Shown here piece by piece: positions 11,890 to 23,584 of a stretch of 64,000 nt of DNA. The stretch lies in NCBI GenBank assembly GCA_031761405.1, contig JASEVX010000010.1, positions 27,618,375-27,682,374 on the forward strand, in the 5' to 3' direction. The translations under genes were made by a program, and so were the position numbers. Below the pieces are notes generated by a model. It had not been told where the DNA came from. It saw only the letters and a list, made by a program, of their open reading frames with translations, and did no database searches. How positions within the stretch are numbered: the first letter of the stretch is position 1; every line of letters begins with the position of its first letter. This DNA comes from Serripes groenlandicus (lineage: Eukaryota; Mollusca; Bivalvia; Cardiida; Cardiidae).

Positions 11890-12095
11890 GTCACCTCGGT
11901 CGGATCTTAAAAAATACTTAAGAAATGGTAGTAATGACTGCCCTCAATGGCGCTCAGGGTTGCAGGTTAGCATTACGACTGACTGACTGGTGTCAGGATA
12001 AACGAACCAGTAGTACTGGTAACTTACCCAGGACATGCCGTGATATAACTGAAACATTGTTGAACGCAGCGTTAATCACCAACAATAATCAATAA
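11890..12095 (+). mobile_element. SINE fragment (GTGTCAGGATAAA family)
   Basis: Contains TGCCCTCAATGGCGCTCAGG, ACGACTGACTGACTGGTGTC, CAGTAGTACTGGTAAC, GTGATATAACTGAAACATTG and the tail AACAATAATCAATAAATC. Relatives lie at 39770-39965, 59130-59225, 59640-59730, 63200-63390 and 63560-63690. Confidence 0.6.
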
Positions 12096-12779
12096 ATCAT
12101 TCTATCATCATCGCGGTCAGCACGATTCCGAGGTTTTCTTCATTTTAACATTCGATTGAGAACTCGGATATCGAGAAAACGAAACATTTTTTAAATTGTT
12201 ATTCCTGATCAAACATTAAAGATAATCCTACATGCCCTTACCCCATGCCGTCTATTTTATGATTGTGGCATCACATAAACTGGAAGTCACGTGATTACGT
12301 TATATGAAATATTCTCGGCAATACAAAGAATCGAAGGTTAAAAGGAAAAAATATAACAAATGAAATATGTGCTTTCTAATGAGTAGTGGGTTTGATACAA
12401 CGAAGACACAATCATTTTGCAATAACCGCGACATTGTGTGCTGCTATCCCATGAGTTCAAACTTTCAAACTGGCGACTGATTGACACAATTCTGAAAATT
12501 CAACAAGAACATTTCTTGTGACGATTTATTTTTTAGAAGACATAACAAGTATGAGTGACGCTGGATAATAATTACAGTAACAGTCAATACCGCGATATTC
12601 GGTTTAACCCACCGTATATCAAGATTAAAACTAATGGCATTATAAGTAAACATATAATAAAATATTTTCAGGGCTCTATTAATAACTATTGTCTTAAGAC
12701 ATACTGATATAGTTTCATTAATGACAATAATAAAAGCTGCAACGTCGGAGCTAAAACTTGATTTTTTAATATTTTCCAG

Positions 12780-15700
12780 GCACTGCAAATACTCATCTTG
12801 TTCATTGCCTTGAGCTTTGTCGGCCATAGCTTAAGTTTTGGCATTGAATATGGCATCAGCACTGAGATAAATGAATGCTTGCAACACATGTCACGTGGAT
12901 ACAATCGCGCGAATAAGACAGGGTACTCAGTATCGCATTTAAAAGATAACGATATGCAGTCCACCTGTCTGCAAGAGTTTGTCTGGAAATTTGGCAATAT
13001 TCCATGGGCCGACTTCAACATCACAGAAGGCGAAGTCAAGTTCATCAATGAGTTGACGCAGTCCGTAAGTATTACATTTCGATGTAATAAGTGTTAGTTT
13101 ATTAACATGTCATCATGTTTAGATGTTAGCAAGTTTGCATATCGATGTATAAGATGTCAGTCAGTTTACTTTACACGTTATCAGATGGCTTTTATTAATT
13201 TTTATTTTGTTTGCATGTCGATTCACTAGATGTTAGTTAGTTGTTAGTGTTGGGTATTTTTTATCAATAGCTTTCGGCATTTTATCTTTCCGTGAGCAAG
13301 GAATGTGCTTCATGGGATTCAAACAACCAGGCTGCTCCTTAAAACGTGTGATTCAGGTTTAGATATTGTCTAATAGTATTATAACTTGTGCATATAAAAT
13401 ATCCTACGATGCAGTCTATATTGGTATCTGATGACCTTTGAAAAAATCATAGGAAAAGTGGTTACTTGCTGAAAACCGTGTATTAGAACGACTCGAATTG
13501 TTCCAACTCTCCCCCTTTAAATTGTCATACCAGATAGACGTTTAAGTTAGTTAGAACTTGTCTGAGGATTTTACTTCCCATTTTCTTCTTTCAGCTGGTT
13601 TCGGATCATAACCGGCACAAGCGACACGTTGGTCAACAGGGTCCACATAGACAAGGGATGATGTATCCACAGCGTGGATACAGCGTTCGACGTGAATACA
13701 GACGTTTGACGGATGCTGCCAGACACCAATTCCACAAAGCTGTCAACAGTCTAAAACAGGTACTCATAATTGAGCCCAATCTGATAAAAAAACGATCGTC
13801 GGACGTTAGGAGAGTGTATCGCAGTTGCAACATCTTGTTTATAGTGTAATCAGACGGAGAAGATGTGCATGCTGGTTTGAACCTACACTGTTCAGATACG
13901 TCAACTTGTATTCGTTTTGCATCGACAGTCTCAGCTCTAGAGACAGCATTTTGATATAGTCGGACATTGCCGCACATTCACCGCTTCTCAATATCGTGTA
14001 TTCACATGGGTTATCTCCCCTGTTGAAACGTAACAATTTTATAGTTGACAATGTGATTGCCTGACGCAAAGGTCGATCTCAGACGAAATGTCAAAAACAT
14101 TCATCAGATATATACGTCCAATGATATAGTTAAGGCCTAGTCAAAAGTACCCAGTCTGTAGGTTTTTTGAACCCAGTGGATTAAATGATGTATTCATAGT
14201 CTGTGATCAAGAATTGTCACAGTACAAACTGTATATAGCTCTTATTAAAAAAAAACCATCATATATCATTTGAGCGGTACTATGCGAAAACCAACCTCAA
14301 AGCTTTTACGAACAATGTTATTTCAGATCAGCCAATGAATCTGCAGTCAGATATGTACATGTGTGTACTATGTGTTGCCAATGAGCCTTTGGTTTGTTTT
14401 TGCAGAACATTGCTCATTTGCCAGACCATTCTGTTCATGCACATATTTGCAACAAAGGAGTTCTGAATGTTTTCAACAAGAAGAACACAATTTTAGATCG
14501 GAAATAATAGATGTGCAGATCAATCGTTGTGTACACTTGTCATTTTACCCTGCTTTTGCTTGGGACAATGCATTGTTATATACTCACCCGCTTATAACAA
14601 ATCTTAAACAGACGACTTTGAAAACATCTACGCAAAAATGTCGACAGTTCATAAAATGAAAGTATAACCTTTGCCCTGATTTGATGCTATTGTGGCAAAA
14701 TGATATTAATTTCATCATCATTAACTTTGCCTTTTGTCACAATCTTTTCTAAATGTCTGCTCCAGGTTCGTCAAAAATGCGCTTACAAACGAGAAAGTGT
14801 CTGCTTTTTTTATATTCTAATCGTCTTCAATCAACTTTACATTTTAGAGTGGCCAGTATCATGTTTTTGCAAAGATTCACCGTGGTATCAACGTTCTACA
14901 AGCTCATGGAGGTCCAAACTTCTTTGGCTGGCACAGGGTGTATTGTGCTTTGTAAGTATTAAGTATTATGTCTTTTTTTGTTTTGATATGATAAGTGGAA
15001 TGTTGAGCCCGTATAAAGTCTTTCAGCGCAAATATGAGCCGTTCCAGGAGAAAATCAACATTGTTTACCTGGACCAGCCTTAACAGACAGACAGACAGAA
15101 CATTTTATTTTTGACGTATACAAAGTACATTGTCTGAAAAACATACATATACATACAATATACATGACAGGAAAATACAAACAAACATGATTTAATTTGA
15201 ATTTATAGGATGATTGGATTAAACATGAATTCAACATGAGAGTGATATAAACATGAATTTTACATAAGAATGATATAAACATTGTGAGGACGAGCAATGT
15301 ATAAATATTAGAGTGTTATTTGGAAGCAAAACACATTGAACAATTGTTCCTAAATTTAAATGGCGAAGTGGATAATGTACAACGGAAGAATCAATCATGA
15401 AGTAAATAATGAGCGACGTATGAATGAAGGATTGAATGAGTGTACGAATTAATGATCAATCAAGTTACAGTTTTCGAAGAAGAAATCATGATACATTTAA
15501 TGTGTTTCTCAGTAAAGTTGCCTCTTTGATATAACAAATATAAAGAGCAAGACTATGGATTGTCTTTCTTTTACTGTTGGTTAGTAGTTCAGCAAATTCA
15601 TAAACGCTTGGACGAATGAAATAACTCTTTTGCAAGTGCTTTTTCCTAAGTTCAGTAAAACATGGACATGCAATATGAAATTCATCTTTGATGTCAGTTG

Positions 15701-17609
15701 ATTTACAGCATAGACAATATCTTTCTTCTCTAGGGGTTCGGTTTTTGGAGTAGCGGCCAGTTTGTATTCTTAAGTTGTGAGCAGACAATCTTAATCTTGT
15801 TAGCTACATTCTCAAGGTATTGGAATAACAGCGAGATAATGTTTTTCACCGAATTCAAATTCACAAATCTTAACATGCCGTGCAGGCTAACCGGGACAGA
15901 CACCTCTCTGACGCCTCCTCTGTTTAAAAGATTCATAACTCTATACTTTTAATCCCCTGAGACTGAAGGTGTGAGCCTAGATTAGCCAGCGCGGAATAGG
16001 TCGATAAATTACGGAGAGTCCATAATGTTAGTTTTTTTCGTGGAACTGCTCATATTTATTTTATGTTTATTTTAATAACAGGATAGAACAGGCTCTTCGC
16101 AGATGGAATCCCCACGTATCTTTGCCGTACTGGGACGTAACCCTGGACTATGCCATGGACAATCCTTACAATTCTATCATTTGGTCTCCACCGTTCTTGG
16201 GCACTGGAACTGGCGTTGTCAACGAAGGTCCTTTTGCCAACTGGCAAACACCGTTCGGACCGTTAACAAGAAATATTGCAGGGGGCAGTAGATTGTTATC
16301 AAAGCAAGACTTAGCCCGACTTCTTACCAAATGTAGGACAAGGGAGATTACTAACCCTACTGCAAAACCAGCTTTCAATTCAGAAATCTACCATGGGAGT
16401 CCACATATTTGGATTGGTGGACAAATGGCCGGACTGAACTCCGCTGCGCATGATCCTGTCTTCTTCCTTTACCATGCATTTATTGATTACTTTTGGGAAC
16501 TGTTTCGTGTACGTCAAGCTCAGGTTTGTGGAGTGAATCCCGAAACCGACTATCCCCAAACAGTTAAAGGTCAAGAACCGGGGCGAAGCATGTTGGGCTT
16601 AGCTCCGTATAGAATCATAGATGGTTACAGATCATACTGGACAAGGTACTGGTACAGATATGAGGCGTCTCCAACATGTAGTAAATACAAGCCCTCTTGT
16701 GGCACACCATATCTACGTTGTAACACCAGGTTACAGCAATGTGTCTCTGTACCAAGGAGATACTCGCCTACAGAAGGACCAAGAGCTGGTGCCGTAGCTT
16801 ACGGTAGACCAAGCGTGGAACAAGGTAGAAGAGGATTTGCGGCTGTATCTCGATTAGACGTTGGACCGTTATTTGCCGCTCTCCCTTCTAATGGTAGATC
16901 ATTTACCACTAGGAAAAGGCGTGCCGTAAACGAAGCCGCCTCTGAATCTCAAAGTACAATTAGTGAGATGGGATACAATACTGCTCAAAGCGCCTCAGTC
17001 TCTGATCCAACTGCTCCTGGAGAAACATCACAGGGAGATGTACACTCATTTGCTCTGCCAATGCCTCTCGTACCTACACCTGAATTTTCTGGTATGAAAA
17101 GTGCGGCAGTAGATAGCACCCCAGTGTTGGACAACATTGTTTATGTTCCAGTCAAACTCTTCTACAAAAGACCAAGCTCAGGAGGGAACACAGGAAGTGC
17201 TTGCCAAATAGAAACCAACGGTGTCATGTATGTGAATGTCCAAGCTCGGGTAGTGAGTTACACTAGTGTCCATGACGATTATGGAATCATTGATGCCAGA
17301 CAAGCGGCAGCGTCTGCGATGGTATACATGGCTATAAATCTTCCAGTGAACACGACTTCCGACATATCGTTTAAAGCAACCGATGGATGTGGTAGAAAGT
17401 GTCAAGCTCGATGTCTAGATAAAACGTCTACAGGCAGGACGTTCCGAAACTGCGATGGAATTATGAAAATCGACCGTGACTCTACATTTGGTCTAACTTT
17501 GGATGGTGCTGTTGAAGCCGTTTTACCCGATAACAACGAGGGCGTACAAGATAATACAAGTTATGCCGATATTCAGTTTATGTGTCCAATGGCGGATCGT
17601 AAACCTTAG
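12780..17609 (+). CDS. Tyrosinase-like secreted type-3 copper oxidase (Tyr1), five-exon type, first exon not found
   Basis: Visible exons are 12780-13064, 13595-13759, 14848-14951 and 16082-17609. All have AG acceptors and GT donors, phases agree, and together they give 693 codons plus stop. The first exon opens with a hydrophobic ALQILILFIALSF signal-peptide core lacking a Met, so a small upstream exon is inferred. Numbering from that exon, CuA histidines are H161, H170 and H179 (HGGPNFFGWHR) and CuB are H289, H293 and H316, with DPVFFLYHAFID matching the CuB signature. A Cys-rich C-terminal domain (CGRKCQARC) follows a basic RKRR at about 462-465. The family oxidises phenols and catechols, in bivalves typically in shell, periostracum or byssus cross-linking; the tissue role here is inferred. 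Intron 4 carries a LINE. AATAAA lies 101 bp after the stop. Orientation and reading frame are secure; the 5' end is not. Confidence 0.92.
15015..16060. mobile_element. AGCCGTTCC foldback MITE interrupted by the LINE
   Basis: The left part (15020-15085) begins GAGCCGTTCCAGGAGAAAAT. The right part (15869-16058) runs through ACATGCCGTGCAGGCTAACC to CCATAATGTTAG and CGTGGAACTGCTC. The intact paralog is at 42553-42777. The element ends about 25 bp before the last-exon acceptor, so the last exon's branch point/polypyrimidine tract lies next to, or is partly supplied by, the MITE. Confidence 0.65.
15086..15868 (-). mobile_element. 5'-truncated LINE 3' end inside the last Tyr1 intron
   Basis: A 100-codon minus-strand frame (15486-15788) gives the C-terminal zinc-knuckle region of a non-LTR retrotransposon: LRIQTGRYSKNR, then YCLCCKS and FHIACPCF, a C-x2-C...H-x4-C arrangement. 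The 3' end runs out to a (CTGT)n tail at 15086-15100. The 7-bp CTTAACA flanks it at 15079-15085 and 15869-15875. Tyr2 has no insert at the matching place (near 42595), so insertion followed the duplication. It disrupted an AGCCGTTCC foldback MITE. Confidence 0.82.
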
Positions 17610-17709
17610 TAATTTATGTATTTGATGTACGAAAGTTAGTTGATGGACGATTCTAGTCTAAACCCGACTTTAGTCTTGAAGCCCTGTTAAAATTATTTTC
17701 GCAAAATCA

Positions 17710-17715
17710 AATAAA
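17710..17715 (+). promoter_or_regulatory. Polyadenylation signal of Tyr1
   Basis: AATAAA in CAAATAAAACATATC, 101 bp after the stop codon, conserved at 44440-44445 after Tyr2. Confidence 0.6.
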
Positions 17716-17779
17716 ACATATCTAAACGTAATGAGATAATTCGTATGTTGTTATTTTAATCTCCAACGGACATTCAAAC

Positions 17780-18680
17780 GTTAGCCCTTTTCCACATACA
17801 ACAAATCTTTTGCAGACGACTTTAAATACATCTAGACAAAAATGATTCTCTTTAAAATAAAATAGAATGTCTCTTTACGTTGTTTCTACATTTGAATAAC
17901 TACTGTTTACAAATTCTAAACAAATTCTAAACACGCTTCTAGCTTAGAAGAACATCTGATATCAACAGATGCTTATTTGACCCTCAAAACCTATGATGTG
18001 GATACTCAAAAGAATCGGCTCGGCAAGATTTAACGGAGTCATACGAGAGGCATTGTTGGGAAAATACAAGTTATTACACCATTGTCGAGTCCACCGATTA
18101 ATTCAACGAACGCTATGTCTACGTCTACTGAACTCTCCAACGTATCTCTAAGAACTACAACGTCTACGAATCAAAGATTAGCAATTAAATAAATTCCTTC
18201 TTTATTTCCATATCATTCAACAAGTGTCAACCTTCAAAAGCTAAGCAAACCGTTGTTGCCAAGCTTTCTTCCGTTTTTACAGAAAGAACACCGCATATCA
18301 TTGGAACGTATTACATCTCCGCTTTAAAAAAGCCATAGGAAAATGTTTGGCCGGTGTCACGTATCATGCAAGATAGAAATAACTCCGCCAAGGTGGGTCC
18401 TTTCCGTTTGCACATAATCGGGACGGGCCAAAACTGTTCTTCCAGAAGTGTCATACTGCATACTTTACACACTTATAATATAGTCTGCTGCAGATTTGTC
18501 GTATGTGGGAAAGGGTAAAAAAAGAGCACCAGCTTATGAAGGATACGTTTTCATATATAAACCGTATCTAACTCTTGTTTAGAGACATTGAAAACATTAA
18601 TGAGCCGAATGTCGAGAAAACCAACATGTTGAATATGCGAAAAGTATCGACCCGAATCACCCTAATGTAATAGGTAATGT
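17780..18680. other. Post-Tyr1 spacer with MITE ends
   Basis: A left type-1 MITE end at 17788-17870 (CCCTTTTCCACATACAAC) and a right end at 18481-18518 (CTGCAGATTTGTCGTATGTG). The single-arm repeat CCTCAAAACCTATGATG is near 17980. The block aligns with 44510-45110. No exon is seen. Confidence 0.5.
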
Positions 18681-20540
18681 AATATGCAAGATATAAATAA
18701 CTCAGCCAAGGTGGTTCCTTTCCGTTTGCACATAATCGGGACGGGCTAAAACTGTTCTTCCAGAAGTTTCAATGCATACTTTACACATTTATAATGTAGT
18801 GAGTTTCGTTGTCATATATTCAAGACAGTCTAGTAAAGGTATCTCTTTCCCACACACACAAAATCCGCAGCAGACGACTTCAAAAGTATATTGACAAAAA
18901 AAAGAAAATCTTCATAAATAAGGGTTTAATTTTAATGGGTTGAAAACACTGTGGCTAAAATATACTGTTTTTAATGCAGCTTCATCATTATCCCCACATA
19001 TATACGTTTTCTGACGCCTTTGCAGCAGACGACTTTTGAAAACACTGTGGCAAAAGAAGAAATTGCTCATGATGAGCAATTTCTCCTTTTGCCACAGTGT
19101 TTTCTACTTTATTTTAGATTTCAAATATCTATTTTGGTATTGGTAAGACTTGGCCAAGATGTTTTCAAAGTCGTCTGCTGCAGATTTGTCGGATGTGGAA
19201 AAGGGTTAAAAAGGATCACCAGATTATGAAGGATACATTTGCATACATAAACAGTATCTAACTCGTGTTAAGAGACATCGAAAACATTAGTTAGCCGAAT
19301 GACGAGAAAACCAACATGTGGAATCTGCGAAAAGTATCGACCCGAATCACCCTAAGCATGCCGCGCATGTATTATGCATTATAGACATAACTCCGCTCAG
19401 ATGGTTCCTTTCCTTTTGCACATAATCGGGACGGGCCAAAACTGTTCTTCAAGAAGTTTCAATGCATACTTTACACATTTACAATGTAGTGAGTTTCTTT
19501 GTCATATATTCTAAGACAGTCTAGTAAAGGTATCCCTTTCATACATACAACAAATCTGCAGCAGACGACTTCAAAAATATATTGACAAAAACATGAAAAT
19601 ATACATAAATAAGGGTTTAGTTTTAAAGAGTTGAACACACTGTGGCTAAAGGAGACATTCTTTAATGCAGCGTCACCGTTTTACCCTCATATATACGTTT
19701 TTTGACGCCTCTGTAGCAGACGACTTTTGAAAACACTGTTGCAAAAGAAGAAATTGCTCATAATGAGCAATATCTCCTTTTGCCACAGTGTTTTCAACTT
19801 TATTTCAGAATCAAATATCATTTTTTGGTATTGTTAAGACTTTGGCCAAGATGTTTTTTCAAAGTCGTCTGCTGCAAATTCGTCGGATGTGGAAAAGGGT
19901 TAAAAAGGATCACCAGATTATGAAGGATACGTTTGCATATATAAACAGTATCTAACTCGTGTTAACAGACATCGAAAACATTAGTTAGCCGAATGACGAG
20001 AAAACTAACATGTGGAATCTGCGAAAAGTATCGACCCGAATCAGCTTAAGCATGCCGCACATGTAATATGCAAGATAGAAATAACTCCGCCAAGATGGTT
20101 CCTTTCCTTTTGCACATAATCGGGACGGGCCAACACTGTTCTTCCAGAAGTTTCAATGCATACTTTACACATTTACAGTGTAGTGAGTTTCTTTGTCATA
20201 TATTCAAGACAGTCTAGTAAAGGTATCCGTTTCCCATACACAACAAATCTGCAGCAGACGACTTCAAAAATATATTGATAAATACATGAAAATCTTCATA
20301 AATAAGGGTTTTAATTTTAAAGAGTTTAGATTTCAAATATCTATTTTGGTATTGTTAAGACTTTGGCCAAGATGTTTTCAAAGTCGTCTGCTGCAAATTT
20401 GTCGTATGTTGGAAAGGGTTAAAAGGGAGCACCAGTTTATGAAGGATACGTTTGCATATATAAACAGTATCTAACTCGTGTTAAGAGACATTGAAAACAT
20501 TAATGAGCCGAATGACGAGAAAACGAACATGTGAACTCTG
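18680..20540 (+). repeat. About 690-bp tandem repeat, roughly 2.7 copies, built around a type-1 MITE
   Basis: The landmark CACATAATCGGGACGGGC recurs at about 18730, 19420 and 20115 (periods about 691 and 695). Each unit holds a left MITE end (CCGCAGCAGACGACTTCAA), usually an internal GAGAAATTGCTC hairpin region, a right end (AAAGTCGTCTGCTGCA) and a half foldback MITE (GACGAGAAAACCAACATGTG). The last unit lacks the middle. A single related unit lies at 45110-45430 in unit 2. Confidence 0.75.
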
Positions 20541-20750
20541 CGAAAAGTATCGACCCGAATCAGCCTAAGCATGTCGCGCAGGCTAACCCGGACAGACACT
20601 GTTTGACTTCTGTGAATTTGCTGTTACAGGAATCTTTACTCTATACCACTATCCCATTTACACGGAATGTGTCGGCCCGGATTAGCCTAGGATGATCTGG
20701 TCGATACATTACGCAGAGTCCATAATGTTGGTTTTCTTGTGGAACGGCTG
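20505..20750. mobile_element. AGCCGTTCC foldback MITE, full length
   Basis: Starts GAGCCGAATGACGAGAAAAC and ends CATAATGTTGGTTTTCTTG and GGAACGGCT. The interior has AGGCTAACCCGGACAGACAC and GTGTCGGCCCGGATTAGCC. It is the last segment before the 77-bp tandem array; the paralog is at 47290-47537. Confidence 0.7.
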
Positions 20751-20911
20751 AAATAAATAATGATTATAAAACGATCCAAGACAATAATGACGTAACATAT
20801 TCTGATTGATAAAGACAAAACCTTCTCTATTTATTTTTCAACTCAAACATGAATGACGACTAATTAAGATGGATGTATCGTTAATTGTCACTATTACAAC
20901 TTGAGCAAAAC

Positions 20912-21210
20912 TCTGCATACTACGCAGTTCGTGTTATGAATTATAAAGACAAACACACGCCAGGTAAATATATCATGTGTACTTTAACCCTGCATAATAT
21001 GCAGTTCGTGTTATGAATTATGAAGACAAACACACGCCAGCTGATATATCATGTGTACTTTAACCCTGCATACTATGCAGTTCGTGTTATGAATTATAAA
21101 GACAAACACACGCCAGGTAATATATTATGTGTACTTTAACCCTGCATACTATGCAGTTCGTGTTATGAATTATAAAGACAAACACATGCAGGTAATATAT
21201 CATGTATCCA
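20912..21210 (+). repeat. Four-copy tandem repeat, about 77 bp
   Basis: Units start CTGCATACTAYGCAGTTCG at 20912, 20990, 21066 and 21142. Each includes AAGACAAACACACGCCAGG and ends TGTACTTTAACC. Unit 2 carries one copy at 47693-47768, followed immediately by a TTAA MITE. Confidence 0.85.
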
Positions 21211-22284
21211 TTTTTATTTAACTTTCCTGCATGTCAACATTTATTGTGATAGTGTAGCAAGAACCGTCAGTTCATGGGGACTGTTATGTAACTTATGCAA
21301 GTGCAAGTTTTTGAATGTGTTGCTTTCTACTACGTTCTATTTTCATACATTTAGAAACGAACATACTGATTATTGTAATGACGTGATATGTCAAATTTCG
21401 TTTATTGTGCAACAATTTACACGTCTTAGCTACTTTTTTTTAGTCCGTGTAGTCCGAAGACGTTTAGTTGAGGACTTTGCCACGAAGGTGTTGGTAACTG
21501 GAACAGACTTGTCTATTATATTGTCGTGCAAACGAGACTTTTAACATATAAGTTACACGCATAATCATCCAAACTGACAGACACAATGCATATTTTTTTA
21601 CGTCGTAATTGACGTTATAAAAAGTGTATGATATAAGGCATAATCGTGCAAAATCAGCATAACATCAGTTATCTATGTACGATCAGCAATATCGATCATG
21701 CAAAGGTCCTTAAAAACTTTATTTTCTAATTGACTTTCATCAGTTAATTCACGTCCCGATGCATGTTTATCTCCGTTGGACACTGAATACCATTATAAGC
21801 ACATGCTTTGTACTTATTTGGCGTCACAACATCATCGACAGAGAGTATGGTATGTATTAAAACCTATTTGTTTTTTACCTTTTGTTTTTAGGCGCATGAG
21901 ACAAAACATACATTAAAACTCAAGAAACGAAATAAATATTACTGTTAATTATTAATATTATCATAAACATTATTATTATTATAATTGTTATCATTAATAT
22001 TATTATTAGTAATAAAAGTGTTATTGTTATTATCATTATTATTATCATATTTTGTTTTAGATCTTCACTTAAAACGGTATCATGAAAGTAGAATTGTGTG
22101 CAATGTTGAAATCAGAGTGTGATATCGTTTCGCTAAATTTTACAACGTCAATAGATCTATGTCCCACCACTGTTCGAATTTAGATTCAGTCTTGTTTGAA
22201 AGTAAAACTGTCCATCCATTAGTGTTGCGTGCATACCTCTCAATGTCTTGACTTATTGTCATTTATTATGAAGGCATTTTAATA

Positions 22285-22520
22285 ACACTTGAGTCGTCCG
22301 GCGAGAAAATCAACGTGATGACCTCTGCGAAATTTATCGACCATGATCAGCCTGCGCAGTCCGCGTAGACTGATCCGGGCCGACACATTCCGTCTCACGG
22401 GAATAAAGGTATAGAATAATGATTTTTGAAACAGAAAATCTACAGGAGGCAAAAAGTGCATGATTATGCTGATCTAGTCGCAGAGTATAACATGTTTGCT
22501 TTCTCGTGGCACGGCTCGTT
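22285..22520. mobile_element. AGCCGTTCC foldback MITE, diverged
   Basis: GAGTCGTCCGGCGAGAAAAT at the left and TTTCTCGTGGCACGGCTCG at the right, with GATCAGCCTGCGCAGTCCGC and CTGATCCGGGCCGACACATT inside. It is absent from the matching place in unit 1 (near 5690), where the flank is continuous. Confidence 0.65.
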
Positions 22521-23184
22521 TGTAGTTAAGCACACGCGATCTGCGAATTGCATTAATCAGTAAACTGTTCTATTTTCCTAAAACCAAATACAATCGAACC
22601 TGTTATGTTCAATTGTGTATGCGTTACATACATAATGAATGGAGAAACAGTTCTGTTTAGCTGTAAATATACCCAACGGATGGGCTTATGATGTACACGT
22701 GTATGTATGTGCACATGTATATATATAGAGACGTGTGTCTTTATGTATATGTCTATATATTTTTTTCTTCTTCAACCTCTGTCTTTCATCTGTTTTGATT
22801 TCTAATTCTCTTTATCTAGAGACAAACATATTCTATCCTTCCTCTAACCTGTCTGTCAATTATTCTGTTAAGTCTTCTTTCGCAATTCGTAGAGTGAAAC
22901 AATTCATTGAGACTAAACTAACGGGTTCACATCAGTTGATCCATCAACACTTTATAATAACTTCAATATGCTGTTGTATAATAACTGCGCACGAATGATA
23001 CTTTTTGTGAATAAATGTTATCTTCTCTACTTAAGAATCGATCGAAAACTGAAATAAAACGTGCGTGAAATTCCGACAGTTATTAAATCTAGTCCGCATC
23101 AGGTTCGATTTCATGAATTCTTACCTTGCCACTCGTGACAATAAAGCTAAAGCTCTTTCGATGAAATGTTTATACAAATATGAT

Positions 23185-23255
23185 AGTTTAAATATATTTA
23201 TTTTACATCAATTGCGAAACAAGCTTTCAGGAAATATTAATCTCGCTCGATAAAA
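23185..23255 (-). mobile_element. SINE 3' tail, antisense
   Basis: Paralog of 6085-6178: ACATCAATTGCGAAACAAGC and ATCTCGCTCGAT. Confidence 0.5.
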
Positions 23256-23584
23256 AAACCATGTTGTAAAAATTAACTAGGTCGCCTAACCCTGTTGAAC
23301 ACAATAACACATTGTATTAGACTCATCGACGTCATGAAAGGTATTGATTTGTCCAAATAGAAATACATATTTCACACTCAGTAATGATACATCCCAAAAG
23401 AACAATTTCATTGGCTTTATAGCCTAAACACACTTAGAACTCCGTTTTTGAACGATTTGAATCGAGACTGATTTCAAAATATCCATATTCCATATTTGGA
23501 CGGAATGAAAGTGCGTTTGCAGTACAACTACCGGAAACAAATGAGGATTCCATATATATATTTTGAAATAATTTGTTGTACCAT

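Larger units (their letters stand above)
4650..21210. repeat. Segmental duplication unit 1
   Basis: The order of landmarks (ATAGTG-CAGCAA block, trinucleotide AT-rich run, SINE tail, LINE fragment, MITE, tyrosinase exons, CACATAATCGGGACGGGC block, about 77-bp tandem repeat) is repeated in the same order in 21211-47770. Exons and introns align over their whole length by eye. Unit 1 is about 16.6 kb. Confidence 0.75.

Noticed and set aside
13658..13849. 63-codon frame extending past the Tyr1 second visible exon
   Set aside because: The first part is the real exon; the part after 13759 is intron beyond a GTACTC donor, as exon lengths in both paralogs show.
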